Positions 44,883 to 55,760 of a stretch of DNA of 64,000 nt are shown here, piece by piece. This stretch comes from Duganella sp. Leaf126 (GTDB lineage Bacteria > Pseudomonadota > Gammaproteobacteria > Burkholderiales > Burkholderiaceae_D). The notes beneath the pieces were generated by a model that worked only from the letters and a program-made list of their open reading frames with translations, was not told where the DNA came from and made no database searches. The stretch covers positions 434,656-498,655 of the forward strand of contig NZ_LMNW01000012.1 in assembly GCF_001423125.1 (NCBI RefSeq), written 5' to 3'. The position numbers and the translations under genes are program-made. Every line of letters begins with the position of its first letter. Positions within the stretch are counted from its first letter, which is position 1.

Positions 44883-45859
44883 CCATCAACGCCAGATACC
44901 CTTCCACGGAGCCTTGCCCCGAACTGGTCTTTCTGTTCCCCGGCCAGGGCTCGCAGCATTACCAGATGGGGCGCGCGCTGTTCGATGCCGACCCGGCCTT
45001 TCGCAACCTGATGATGCACCTCGATGCGCAGTTTGCCCGGCGCGAGGGCGTGTCGCTGCTGGCCCGCCTGTACGGGTCGCTGACAGCGGCCACGCCGCTC
45101 GATGATATCCACCTCAGTCACCCGCTGGTGGTGATGATCGAATATTGCCTGGCGACCGTGCTGCGGCAGCGGGGCCTGCATCCGGACCGGGTGATCGCGT
45201 CGAGCGCCGGCGAATTCGCGGCGCTGGCGTTCACGGGACGCATCACCATCGAGATCGCGCTCGACATGATGGCACGCCAGGCGCAGTGGGCGTCGGCCTG
45301 CGTGGCGCCGGGCTTCATGCTGGCGGCCATGGCGCCGCGCGCGTGGTGCGCGGGCGATCCCGAGGTGCGGCGGCTGGCCTCGATTGCGGGCGTGGGCATG
45401 GCCAGCGCCACCGTCCTGAGCGGCCGGCGCGACGACCTGGAGCATCTGGAAACGCTGTTGCGCGGGCGTGGCGTGGCCTTCAGCCGGCTGCCGGTGCGGG
45501 TGCCGTTCCACAGCGCCCTGATGGCGCCGATGCACGGGCACTGGATGCGGCGCTACGCCGGCAATCCGCACGCGGACACGCTGTGGAACGTGATCCGCCA
45601 GCCGTTCGATTTTCCGGCCGCGCTGGCGGCGCTGGACCGGCAGGCGCCCTGTGTGCTGGTCGATGTCGGACCGTCGGCCACGCTGGCCAACTGGGTTCGC
45701 CACGGGATGGCGCAGCTGCCGGCGCAGTGGCATATCCACGGCATCCTGTCGCCGTGGGGCGGCGATGTGGCGCGCCTGCAGCAGGTGCTCGACCTGGCTG
45801 CAGCGCGCCGTGGCGGGGCACCGGCGGCAAACACCGGCACGCCGACGGCTGCAGCATGA
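44879..45859 (+). CDS. Second acyltransferase-fold protein, possible acyl hydrolase (editing)
   Basis: A 326-residue AT-fold protein: FLFPGQGSQHYQMGRALF, the nucleophile S109 in VIASSAGEFAAL and VPFHSALM with the catalytic His. The canonical GHS before the nucleophile is ASS here. Many trans-AT systems have a second AT homologue (PedC/PksC-like) that removes stalled acyl groups; this deviation fits such an acyl hydrolase, though a different acyl specificity is also possible. ATGA overlaps on both sides. Confidence 0.88.
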   Translation: MTINARYPSTEPCPELVFLFPGQGSQHYQMGRALFDADPAFRNLMMHLDAQFARREGVSLLARLYGSLTAATPLDDIHLSHPLVVMIEYCLATVLRQRGLHPDRVIASSAGEFAALAFTGRITIEIALDMMARQAQWASACVAPGFMLAAMAPRAWCAGDPEVRRLASIAGVGMASATVLSGRRDDLEHLETLLRGRGVAFSRLPVRVPFHSALMAPMHGHWMRRYAGNPHADTLWNVIRQPFDFPAALAALDRQAPCVLVDVGPSATLANWVRHGMAQLPAQWHIHGILSPWGGDVARLQQVLDLAAARRGGAPAANTGTPTAAA

Positions 45860-47400
45860 CGCGCGGTGCCCGCCTGTTCCTGTTCGCGGTGATGGCGTTC
45901 GGCCAGTTCATGGCGCTGGTGGACATCCAGATCGTGGCAGCGTCGCTCAACGCCGTCCAGGCCGGCCTGTCGGCGGCGCCCGACGAAATCAGCTGGGTGC
46001 AAACGGCCTACCTGATGGCGGAACTGGTGATGATACCGCTGGCCGGGTTCCTGGCCAGGGCCTTGTCCACGCGCTGGCTGTTCGCGGCATCGGCCGGGCT
46101 GTTCACGCTGGCCAGCGCCCTGTGCGGACTGGCGTGGGATATCGACGCCATGATCGCGTTCCGGGTGTTCCAGGGTTTCGTCGGCGGCGCCATGGTGCCC
46201 ACCGTGTGGGCCACCGGCTATCTGCTGTTCTCGGGCCGTGACCGCGCGCTGGCGTCGTCCATCCTGGGGGTGGTCACCATGCTGGCGCCGGTGACCGGGC
46301 CCACCATCGGCGGCTGGATCACGGAGCTGATCGGCTGGCGCTGGATTTTCTACATCAACATCGTGCCCGGCATCGCGGTGACCGTGCTGTCGGCAATGCT
46401 GATCCGTTTCGACACGGCGCAGCCGTCGCTGCTGCGCACGCTGGACTGGTCGCACCTGCTGGCCATGGCGCTGTTCCTCAGCTGCCTCGATTACGTGCTC
46501 GAAGAGGGGCCGCGCCATGACTGGTTCCACGATACCGGGATTGCCGTGGCGGCGTGGGTGGCGCTGGTGGCCTTCCTGCTGTTCGTGGAGCGTTCGCTGC
46601 ATTCGGCCACGCCGGTGGTGCGGCTGACGCCGTTCCGGCGCCCGACCTTCGTGCTGGCCAGTACGCTGGCGCTGGCCACCAGCGCGGCGATCTTCGCGGC
46701 GACCTATCTGGTGCCGGTCTTCCTGGGCCGGGTGCGCGGCTTCAACAGCCTCGATATCGGCACCACCGTGTGCGTGACCGGACTGGGCATGCTGGTCAGC
46801 GCACCGCTGACCATGCGCCTGCTCAAGCACTGCGACCCGCGCCTGGTGATGCTGATCGGCGTGCTGCTGTTTACCGCCAGCCTGTGGCTGTTTTCGTTCA
46901 TCGGCCCGGACTGGGGCTTCAGGGAGCTGTTCTGGCCCCACGTGCTGCGCGGCGTGGCCGGCATGTTGTGTGTGGTGCCGGCTGCCAACCTGGCGCTGGC
47001 CGACCTGGCCGACGAGGCGCTGCACGAGGCGTCGGGCCTGTTCAACCTGCTGCGCAACCTGGGCGGCGCGCTCGGCATCGCCCTGGTCAACACGTGGCTG
47101 CAGGATCACGGCCGGCTGCACCTGCTGCGGCTGGGCGAGGCGCTGGGCGCGCGCGGCGACCAGGCGCGGCAGGCCCTCGACGGCGTGCGGCTGGCGCTGG
47201 CCGCCCATACCACCGACGCCGCCCAGGCGCTGCTGGCCGCGCAGGCGCTGTTCGAGCGCCAGCTGCAGCGGCAGGCGCTGGTGCTGGCGTTCGACGATGT
47301 GTTCCGCCAGATGGCGTGGCTGCTGCTGGCGACCGTGCTGCTGTTGCCCTGGTGCCGGCCGGCGCCGCCGTCTTCCACCCCTCACGCGATTGAATCATGA
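45856..47400 (+). CDS. DHA2-type MFS exporter (EmrB-like)
   Basis: A 514-residue transporter with about 14 hydrophobic segments, the DHA2 layout. ALVDIQIVAASLNAVQ, RVFQGFVGGAMVPTVWA and LGVVTMLAPVTGPTIGGW match the conserved motifs of helices 1, 4 and 5. With the HlyD-type protein encoded next it should form an EmrAB-like tripartite pump; no dedicated outer-membrane factor lies in the cluster. Probably exports the cluster product or gives self-resistance. Overlaps both neighbours by ATGA. Confidence 0.92.
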   Translation: MTRGARLFLFAVMAFGQFMALVDIQIVAASLNAVQAGLSAAPDEISWVQTAYLMAELVMIPLAGFLARALSTRWLFAASAGLFTLASALCGLAWDIDAMIAFRVFQGFVGGAMVPTVWATGYLLFSGRDRALASSILGVVTMLAPVTGPTIGGWITELIGWRWIFYINIVPGIAVTVLSAMLIRFDTAQPSLLRTLDWSHLLAMALFLSCLDYVLEEGPRHDWFHDTGIAVAAWVALVAFLLFVERSLHSATPVVRLTPFRRPTFVLASTLALATSAAIFAATYLVPVFLGRVRGFNSLDIGTTVCVTGLGMLVSAPLTMRLLKHCDPRLVMLIGVLLFTASLWLFSFIGPDWGFRELFWPHVLRGVAGMLCVVPAANLALADLADEALHEASGLFNLLRNLGGALGIALVNTWLQDHGRLHLLRLGEALGARGDQARQALDGVRLALAAHTTDAAQALLAAQALFERQLQRQALVLAFDDVFRQMAWLLLATVLLLPWCRPAPPSSTPHAIES

Positions 47401-48488
47401 CTGCTACCGAATCCCCGCTTCCGACCACCCGGCGCCGCCGCGCGCTGACACCGTTGCTGGCAGCCTTGCTGCTCGGCGGCGCCGGCGCGGCCTGGCTGGC
47501 CGCTGCCGGCAACCACGAATCGACCGACGACGCCTATCTGCGCGCCGACGACACCAGCATCGCGCCGCAGGTCAAGGGCAGGGTGCTGGAAGTGCTGGTA
47601 CGCGACCACCAGCGCGTGCGCACCGGCGCTGCGCTGCTGCGGCTCGACCCCGACGACCTGGCAGCCCGCACCCGCGCCGCCGAGGCCGACCTGCTGGGCG
47701 CCCGCGCCAATGTGCAGGCGGCGCATGCCGCGCTGGCCAGCCTCGATGCCGAGGAAGCCCTGGCGCAGGCGCAGATCGGCACCGTGCAGGCGGGCATCGT
47801 GGCGGCGCGCGCGCGGGTGGCGCGCACCGCTGCCGAACAGGCGCGCCACGAGCGGCTGGCGCTGGCCGGCGCCGTGGCCCAGCGCGAACTGGAACTGGCG
47901 CGCACCGGCGCGCTGGATGCCCGCGCCGACGCCGACCGCACCACCGCGCAGCTGGCGGTGACGCAACGCCAGCTGGCGCTCACCCGCACCCGCCGCGCCG
48001 GCCTGCGCGCGGCGCTGGCCCAGGCGCAGGCCGGCGTGGCCCGCGCCGACGCCGCGCTGGCGCTGGCGCGCCAGGAGCAGAATCACGCGGTGATCACGGC
48101 GCCGGTCGATGGCGCGGTGGGCGCCTTGCAGGTGCATCGCGGCGATGTCGTCCAGCCCGGTTCGGTACTGATGACGCTGGTGCCGCTCGAACGGCTGTAC
48201 GTGGTGGCCTATTTCAAGGAAACGCAGAGCGAGCGCATCCTTGCCGGCCAGGCCGTGCAGCTCGAGGTCGATGCCCTGCGCGGGCAGACCTTGCGCGGCA
48301 CGGTCGAGAGCTTTGCGCCCGGCACCGGCGCCCAGTTCTCTTTGCTGCCGTTCGAACCCGGCACCGGCAACTTCACCAAGATCGTGCAGCGGGTGCCGGT
48401 ACGGATCGCCCTCGACGGCGGCCAGGAACAGTGGCTCGCCAAATTGCGGCCGGGGCTGTCCGTGACGGCGCGCGTTGCCGTGCGCTAG
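47397..48488 (+). CDS. HlyD/EmrA-family membrane fusion protein
   Basis: A 363-residue periplasmic adaptor. One N-terminal transmembrane segment (PLLAALLLGGAGAAWLAAAG), then the biotinyl-lipoyl half-motif (STDDAYLRADDTSIAPQVKG), a long Ala/Arg/Gln-rich coiled-coil hairpin (about 85-215), the second half-motif (ITAPVDGAVGALQVHRGDVV) and the beta-barrel (VVAYFKETQSERI). Pairs with the upstream MFS exporter. It is the last gene of the uninterrupted overlapping block starting at 36152; 138 bp follow before the next gene. Confidence 0.93.
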   Translation: MTATESPLPTTRRRRALTPLLAALLLGGAGAAWLAAAGNHESTDDAYLRADDTSIAPQVKGRVLEVLVRDHQRVRTGAALLRLDPDDLAARTRAAEADLLGARANVQAAHAALASLDAEEALAQAQIGTVQAGIVAARARVARTAAEQARHERLALAGAVAQRELELARTGALDARADADRTTAQLAVTQRQLALTRTRRAGLRAALAQAQAGVARADAALALARQEQNHAVITAPVDGAVGALQVHRGDVVQPGSVLMTLVPLERLYVVAYFKETQSERILAGQAVQLEVDALRGQTLRGTVESFAPGTGAQFSLLPFEPGTGNFTKIVQRVPVRIALDGGQEQWLAKLRPGLSVTARVAVR

Positions 48489-48626
48489 GCCAGTGGTGGC
48501 GCGGCGCGCTTGTCAAGCGCCGTGATTACTATGGGTCGCAAAATTGTCGCACCGTCTACTTTTTTATTTCTTCCAACTTTGCCTGTCGTTACAATCTAGG
48601 CATCCGAACACCGAGGCGTGCGCACC

Positions 48627-49235
48627 ATGATTTGCCTGATCGTCGATCATCATCCCGTCATTTCCAGCGGCCTGGCGCAGATGGTGCGCGCCAGCTTCGC
48701 CGACTGGCAGGTCGATATCGTCCACACCGTCGCCGGCGCCATCGCGCAGGCGGATGCCGCTCCGCCCGACCTTGTTCTGCTCAGTCTGCTTATGCCGGAC
48801 AACTCGGGGCTGGCCCTGCTCGGGCACCTGCGCCAGCACCATCCGCGGGTGTCGCGTATCGTCATCGCCGACGCGCCGGACGCCGAGACGGCGCGCCTGT
48901 GCGAACGGCTCGGTGCCCACGGTTTCATTTCGCGCGCGCACGCCTTTACGGCCATCCCGACCGCAATCCGCGCCGTCTGTGCGCGGCAAAAATATTTCGA
49001 AACGGGCCACGATGCCGGTCTGCCGGCACCGCTGCGGCTGACGCCGCGCCAGCGCGACATCGTCGACCTGCTGCTGATCGGCTACTCGAACAAGCAGATC
49101 GCCACCACGCTCAACCTCAGCAGCGGCACCGTCAAGAACTATATTTTCGACCTGATGCGGATGATCTCGGTCAGTTCGCGGCTCGAGATGGCGCTCAAGA
49201 TCCGCGACAGCGGCTACGGCACCGCCGCCAAGTGA
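48627..49235 (+). CDS. LuxR-type regulator with degenerate receiver domain
   Basis: A 202-residue protein laid out as a NarL-type response regulator. The C-terminal HTH is intact (LTPRQRDIVDLLLIGYSNKQ, then LNLSSGTVKNYIFDLM). In the receiver the position of the phosphorylated Asp is Ser (S53 in DLVLLSLLMPD), the acidic pair DD reads DH (IVDHHP) and the conserved Lys is Arg (GFISRAH). It should therefore act without normal phosphorylation, perhaps by ligand or by abundance. Likely regulator of the cluster. The start at ATG 48627 is chosen over a GTG nine bases earlier. An intrinsic terminator follows. Confidence 0.9.
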   Translation: MICLIVDHHPVISSGLAQMVRASFADWQVDIVHTVAGAIAQADAAPPDLVLLSLLMPDNSGLALLGHLRQHHPRVSRIVIADAPDAETARLCERLGAHGFISRAHAFTAIPTAIRAVCARQKYFETGHDAGLPAPLRLTPRQRDIVDLLLIGYSNKQIATTLNLSSGTVKNYIFDLMRMISVSSRLEMALKIRDSGYGTAAK

Positions 49236-49258
49236 GCCTGCTGGCTGCGACCGCAACG

Positions 49259-49283
49259 AGACCCTGCACCGGGTCTTTTTTTT
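49259..49283 (+). terminator. Intrinsic terminator after the LuxR-type gene
   Basis: AGACCC (49259-49264), six-nt loop, GGGTCT (49271-49276), then an uninterrupted run of T to 49283. It separates the biosynthetic/export/LuxR block from the NusG-paralogue block. Confidence 0.9.
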
Positions 49284-49405
49284 CGCCTGCCGCCGGCCAT
49301 GGTGCCGGAAGACACCTGCCATCGGACAGGTATCCCTTGCCATCTGTTCTTATCAGTTCGGCAAAAAGATAATGGGCATCGACATCACCGACCAATGGAG
49401 GTTCC

Positions 49406-49903
49406 ATGTACGATGCTTCGCCCCAACCGTGGCTGGTGCTGCGCACCCGCAGCCGCCAGGAAAACGTGGTGCAGGAAGTGCTGCACCAGCGCCAGATCCA
49501 CTGCTACCTGCCCAGGCACCGCGCGCCGGCCCGGCCGACCGAAACGGCGCTGTTCCCCGGCTATATCTTCGTGCAGCCGCGCCCCGAGCAGGTGGGGGCG
49601 CTGCGCACGGTGCGCGGCTCGTGCGGTCTCCTGATGAGTTGCGGACGCCACGCCCAGGTGCACGCCAACGACGTGCAGGCGATCCGCATCATGGTCGGCA
49701 GCGGCGCGCCGCTCGACCTGCACGGGCACCTGGTGGCGGGGCAGCCGATGGAGGTGATCGCCGGACCGTTCAAGCATGCGCAGGGCCAGTTCGTCAGCGT
49801 CGGGCGCCAGCGCCGGCTGGTGATCAACCTGCACCTGATCGGCCGTGGCCTCAGCGTCGAGATCGACGCGGCGCACGTGCGGCCGCTGGCCAACGCCGCG
49901 TGA
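49406..49903 (+). CDS. NusG paralogue (RfaH/LoaP/TaA-like antiterminator)
   Basis: A 165-residue specialised NusG. The N-terminal NGN domain (PWLVLRTRSRQENVVQEVL, TALFPGYIFVQP, ALRTVRGSCGLL) is followed by a KOW domain (VAGQPMEVIAGPFKHAQGQF). Housekeeping nusG lies in the rplK operon and is not expected here, so this is an operon-specific antiterminator. NusG paralogues are known inside polyketide clusters (LoaP in Bacillus, TaA in Myxococcus), where they help polymerase read very long operons. The long hairpin-bearing leader at 35837 is a candidate target. It begins a four-gene run with the antiporter and PPTase. Confidence 0.92.
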   Translation: MYDASPQPWLVLRTRSRQENVVQEVLHQRQIHCYLPRHRAPARPTETALFPGYIFVQPRPEQVGALRTVRGSCGLLMSCGRHAQVHANDVQAIRIMVGSGAPLDLHGHLVAGQPMEVIAGPFKHAQGQFVSVGRQRRLVINLHLIGRGLSVEIDAAHVRPLANAA

Positions 49904-49914
49904 GGGACGGCGCC

Positions 49915-51138
49915 ATGTCGATTACCGAAATTTATCTGCTGGCGATGCTGATGATCTTCGCCGCGCCTTATCTCGTATGGCGGCTGCTCAATTCGGACAA
50001 TGTGGCGCCGCTGGTGGTGGTGCAGATCGTGGGCGGGGTGCTGCTCGGTCCCGGTGTGCTCGGTGCGGCGTATCCCGCGTACCACGCCTTTGTGTTTTCG
50101 CCGCCGGTGACGCTGGCGCTGAACGGCATCGCCTGGTGGGCGGTGATGGTGTTCGTCTGGATCGCCGGGGTCGAACTCGATTTGCGCCAGGCCTGGCAGC
50201 ACCGGGCCGAAAGCCTGGTGGTGGCCGGCATGGCCCTGGTCACGCCGCTGCTGCTGGGGATAGGTGTGGCCTTGTTGCTGCTCGGCTGGCAGTCGGACTG
50301 GATCGGCGCGCGCGCCCATACCTGGCAGTTCGTCACCGGCGTGGGCATGGGCTGCGCGGTGACGGCGCTGCCGATCCTGGTGCTGTTCCTGGAAAAGCTG
50401 GGCATCCTGCGCAGCACGCTGGGGCAGCGCCTGCTGCGCTACGCCAGTTTCGACGATCTCGCCATCTGGGGCGTGCTGGCGCTGATCCTGCTCGACTGGG
50501 AACGCATCGGCCGCCAGGGCTTGTTCCTGTGCGGCTTCGGCGTGGCCGCGTGGCTGGTGCGGCGCCTGATGGGGCGCCTGCGCGAGGATGACCGCTGGTA
50601 CGCCAGCCTGGTCTGGCTGCTGCTGTGCGCCTTCGTCTCGGACTGGGCCGGCCTGCACTACATGGTGGGCGCGTTCCTGGCCGGCGTGGTGCTCGACGCC
50701 GGCTGGTTCGACCGCGCCCGCATGGACGCCCTGCGCAGCCAGGTGCTGTTCGCCTTCATGCCGGTGTTTTTCCTCAGCACCGGCCTCAAGACCACCTGGA
50801 CCGTCGGTGCGGAAACCGTGTTCGTGGCGGCAGCGCTGCTGCTCGTGGCCAGCATTGCCGGGAAGTTGCTGGGTGTCTGGCTGGCGGGGCGGATGCTGGA
50901 CTGGCCCGCCGGCGATGCGCGCGTGATCGGCTGGCTGCTGCAAACCAAGGGCCTGATCGAACTGATCTTCGCTAACATCCTGCTCGACAAGCAGATCATT
51001 TCGAGCCAGACCTTCACGGCCATGCTGCTGATGGCGGTGGCGACCAACATGCTGTCGCTGCCGATGGTGCGCAACAGCCACCTGATGCCGGCGCGCGCCC
51101 TGGCGGCCGTGCCGGGCGCGCCGCTGCGTGAGCGCTGA
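49915..51138 (+). CDS. CPA2-type cation:proton antiporter-like membrane protein
   Basis: A 407-residue protein with about 12 hydrophobic segments. VVVQIVGGVLLGPGVLG, VFVWIAGVELD, GVGMGCAVTALPILVLFL, SFDDLAIWGVLAL and FLAGVVLDAG match Kef/CPA2 exchangers, including the acidic residues in the transport path. No RCK or TrkA domain follows. In polyketide clusters such proteins may serve resistance or pH balance; here that is inference. It begins 12 bp after the NusG-paralogue gene and overlaps the PPTase gene by 11 bp. Confidence 0.87.
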   Translation: MSITEIYLLAMLMIFAAPYLVWRLLNSDNVAPLVVVQIVGGVLLGPGVLGAAYPAYHAFVFSPPVTLALNGIAWWAVMVFVWIAGVELDLRQAWQHRAESLVVAGMALVTPLLLGIGVALLLLGWQSDWIGARAHTWQFVTGVGMGCAVTALPILVLFLEKLGILRSTLGQRLLRYASFDDLAIWGVLALILLDWERIGRQGLFLCGFGVAAWLVRRLMGRLREDDRWYASLVWLLLCAFVSDWAGLHYMVGAFLAGVVLDAGWFDRARMDALRSQVLFAFMPVFFLSTGLKTTWTVGAETVFVAAALLLVASIAGKLLGVWLAGRMLDWPAGDARVIGWLLQTKGLIELIFANILLDKQIISSQTFTAMLLMAVATNMLSLPMVRNSHLMPARALAAVPGAPLRER

Positions 51139-52297
51139 CGCCTGCCTGGTGCTGTGCACGGCGCTGCCGGACGGCGATCCGGCGGCGCTGGAAGCAGCGC
51201 TGCGCGGCCGGCTTGGCGCAGCCGCTGCAGACCACTGCGGAGATCTGCGCGGCGCCTGCACCGCCGCTCGCCCCCCGGGCTTTCGAGACCCGGCGCCACA
51301 CCGTGCCCCTGGCGCGCGCGCCATGGCTGGTTGCGGTCGCGCCGGTCGGCCCGACGATCGCTGCCGGCTCGGGCATCACGGCCATCCCGGCCCTTGCGGC
51401 CATTCCGGCCATTCCGGCCTCGACCACTGCTGCCACGCCGGCCAACCCGGCTACCCCGAACACTGCGGCCACCTCGACCACGCTGACTACTCCAGCTACC
51501 CCCACTATTCCGACCACACCGACTACCCCGGCTGCACCGGCTACCCCGACTACACCGGCTACCCCGACTACACCGGCTACCCCGACTACCCCGGCTACCC
51601 CGGCTACCCCGGCTACCCCGGCTATTCCGACCAACGCGGCTATTCCGACCATCGCGGCGATCGGGCCGACGCTTTGCTCGACGCGGACACCATCGCCCGC
51701 ATCGACCGCCTGCGCCAGCCGCTCGACCGGCTGCGCTCCCTGGTCGGCCGGCTGCTGCTGCGTCACGGCTTGCGGCTGCGCGGCGCCGCGCACGGCGCCA
51801 GCGTGGTGACGGGGCGGTTCGGCAAGCCGCGCCTGCAGGCCGGTGGTCCCGAATTCAACCTGGCCCACGCGGGGCGGCAGGTGGTGTGCGCGTTGTCGCG
51901 GGCGGCGGTCGGCGTCGATGTCGAGCAGCTGCGGCCCTGTGACCTGCAACTGGCCTGGCGCTTTTTCCACCCGCGCGAGTACGCGGCGCTGGCCCGGCAG
52001 CCGGCAGCCGCGCAGGCGGCCTATTTCTTCCTGCTGTGGACTGCCAAGGAGGCCTACGTCAAAGCGCTGGGACTGGGCTTCCAGCGCGATCTGGCCTCGT
52101 TTTGCGTGGTCGATCGCCATGGCGCCATCGCGCTCGATGAGGATCCTGATGGCGGCGGCCGCACCGCGTCCCGTTTGCGGCTGTCCCACCTCGCGTGCGA
52201 CCGCGCGTACCGGCTGGCGCTGTGCCGTACCGAAGCGCAGGTGACGGTCGTCCACCTCGGCTTCGATCACCTGGTGCAACTGACCACGCAGCGTTAA
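51128..52297 (+). CDS. Sfp-type phosphopantetheinyl transferase with repeat-expanded N-terminal region
   Basis: A 389-residue PPTase that would convert apo-ACP to holo-ACP. The catalytic half is normal: GKPRLQAGGPEFNLAHAG, VGVDVEQLRP, and WTAKEAYVKALGLG carry the metal and CoA ligands. IARIDRLRQPLDRLRSLVGR before it is also typical. The usual Sfp length is about 220-250; the excess comes from about 95 residues (82-176) made of 3-residue units such as GYP and DYT, encoded by a 9-bp minisatellite. GTG start at 51128, inside the antiporter gene. The first 40 residues look like a plausible N-terminus. Confidence 0.82.
   Translation: MSADACLVLCTALPDGDPAALEAALRGRLGAAAADHCGDLRGACTAARPPGFRDPAPHRAPGARAMAGCGRAGRPDDRCRLGHHGHPGPCGHSGHSGLDHCCHAGQPGYPEHCGHLDHADYSSYPHYSDHTDYPGCTGYPDYTGYPDYTGYPDYPGYPGYPGYPGYSDQRGYSDHRGDRADALLDADTIARIDRLRQPLDRLRSLVGRLLLRHGLRLRGAAHGASVVTGRFGKPRLQAGGPEFNLAHAGRQVVCALSRAAVGVDVEQLRPCDLQLAWRFFHPREYAALARQPAAAQAAYFFLLWTAKEAYVKALGLGFQRDLASFCVVDRHGAIALDEDPDGGGRTASRLRLSHLACDRAYRLALCRTEAQVTVVHLGFDHLVQLTTQR
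51372..51655 (+). repeat. 9-bp-period minisatellite inside the PPTase gene
   Basis: About 30 degenerate 9-bp units of the GGCTACCCC/GACTACACC type. The most regular part (51534-51625) alternates GACTACACC and GGCTACCCC, then repeats GGCTACCCC five times. The 5' half (51372-51480) is older and more degenerate (GGCCATTCC units). Because the period is a multiple of three, the gene stays in frame and all three frames, on both strands, stay open. Confidence 0.9.
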
Positions 52298-52379
52298 CTT
52301 ACTTTCAGGCTACTGTGCTGTCGTGCCCGCCACGACACGGCATAATGCGCTTCAGGCATGGTTGCCTAAAGGACATATA

Positions 52380-53725
52380 GTGCTGAATGGAATGTTGAAA
52401 CGCGATCTGTCGTGGCTGTGGGCCGCCATCGCGGCGATGGTGGTGCTGGTGATCTGGCTGCTGCTGCAACTGGGCCGGCAAGGCTCGGAAGCGCAGATTG
52501 CCGACGCCCGTACCCGCGCGGCCGTGATCTGCCAGATCATGCGGGCCGGCGCCCAGCGCCTGGGCGCGGGCGATGCGCAGACGGAAGCGATCGAGCGCGC
52601 CGTGGTCGATATGGCGCTGCGCGAGGACAACGGCGTCGAGGGCGGCCTGTGGCAGGCCCAGCGCGGCGTGTACGCGTACGCGTTTCCGACCTATGACGGC
52701 AGCGGCGTCAAGGACGACGCGCCGGTGGCCGAGCTGCCGCGCATCGGCACGCTGGCGCAACGGGCCCTGGCCAGCGCCGGACCGGTGCTGGACGTGCGGC
52801 CGGGCTTGCGCGAGGCCGTGGTCTACGGCGCCTGCCCGGTGGCCGACGGCGTTGCCGGCTGGACCATCACGCGCGTGGCGACGCTGGCCGACACCGCGAT
52901 CGACCACCTGGTGGTGGCGGTGAGCGTGCTGCTGTGTTCGCTGGTGCTGGCGGGCGCCTGGTTCGCGGTGCTGCTCACGCGCTGGGGCCGCGAGGTGCAG
53001 CGCTTGACCGGCCTGCTCGGCGCCAGCGAGCGGATGGCGGCGCTGGGCAGCCTGGCGGCCGGCCTGGCCCACGAGATCCGCAACCCGCTGGGCACCATCC
53101 GCATGAAGGTGGACAACGCGCTGGCCGCCTCGCCCGAGCGCCGGCCGGCGCGCACCGAGGCGGCGCTGCGCACCACGCTGCTGCAGGTGCAGCGCCTGGA
53201 AACCCTGGTGGCCAGCCTGCTGGCGCTGACCCAGCCCTTCCACCCGCAGCGCGTGCCGGTGGTGCTGGCCGACTGGCTGGAACAGCGGCGCCAGGACCAC
53301 GCCGACGCTGCCGACGATCTCGATGTGCGGCTGGTGCTCGTGCTGGGTGCCGGTCTCGATGGCGGCGGCGCCGCTGTCGAAGACGGTGCCGGGCCCGGTG
53401 CCGATGTGGCGCTGTTCGATCCGGCCCAGATGGCGCGCGTGCTCGACAACCTGCTGATCAATGCGCTGGCCCACACCACGGCCGGCGGGCAGGTGACGCT
53501 GGGCGCGGCGCGCGACGGTGCCGTGCTGCGATTGTGGGTGGCCGACGACGGGCGCGGCGTGCCGCCGGCCCTGCAGGCCAACCTGTTCGATCCGCTGGTG
53601 ACGGGTCGTCCCGGCGGCACCGGCCTCGGGCTGGCCGTGGTGCGCGAAGTCGTGCATGCGCATGGCGGCACGGTGGCGCTGGACACCGCCCATGCGCCGG
53701 GCACGCGGATCGTGGTGGAGCTGCC

Positions 53726-53735
<10 letters not shown>
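52380..53735 (+). CDS. Membrane sensor histidine kinase (NtrB/PrsK-like group)
   Basis: A 451-residue kinase. TM1 is about residues 10-30 (WLWAAIAAMVVLVIWLLLQL), a periplasmic sensor of about 130 residues follows, then TM2 (VVAVSVLLCSLVLAGAWFAV). H-box AAGLAHEIRNPLGTIRMKV, N-box RVLDNLLINALAHT, G1 VADDGRGVPP and G2 GGTGLGLAVVREVV are intact. No HAMP domain is obvious. GTG 52380 is preferred, with AAAGGA eight bases upstream; ATG 52392 is possible. Its TGA overlaps the start of the sigma-54 activator gene, its cognate regulator. Confidence 0.92.
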
Positions 53736-55756
<2,021 letters not shown>

Positions 55757-55760
55757 CGCC

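Noticed and set aside
45553..47385. A 610-codon minus-strand frame opposite the MFS exporter
   Set aside because: Gln/Arg/His-rich composition typical of antisense translation of hydrophobic helices; the exporter frame has proper family motifs.
51213..51809. An alternative plus-strand frame giving a Thr/Pro/Ala repeat protein over the minisatellite
   Set aside because: It exists only because the 9-bp period keeps all frames open. The frame starting at 51128 continues into the intact PPTase catalytic domain.
51014..52279. A minus-strand frame with long G-V-A-G-V-V-type repeats opposite the PPTase
   Set aside because: Reverse translation of the same minisatellite; no domain at either end.
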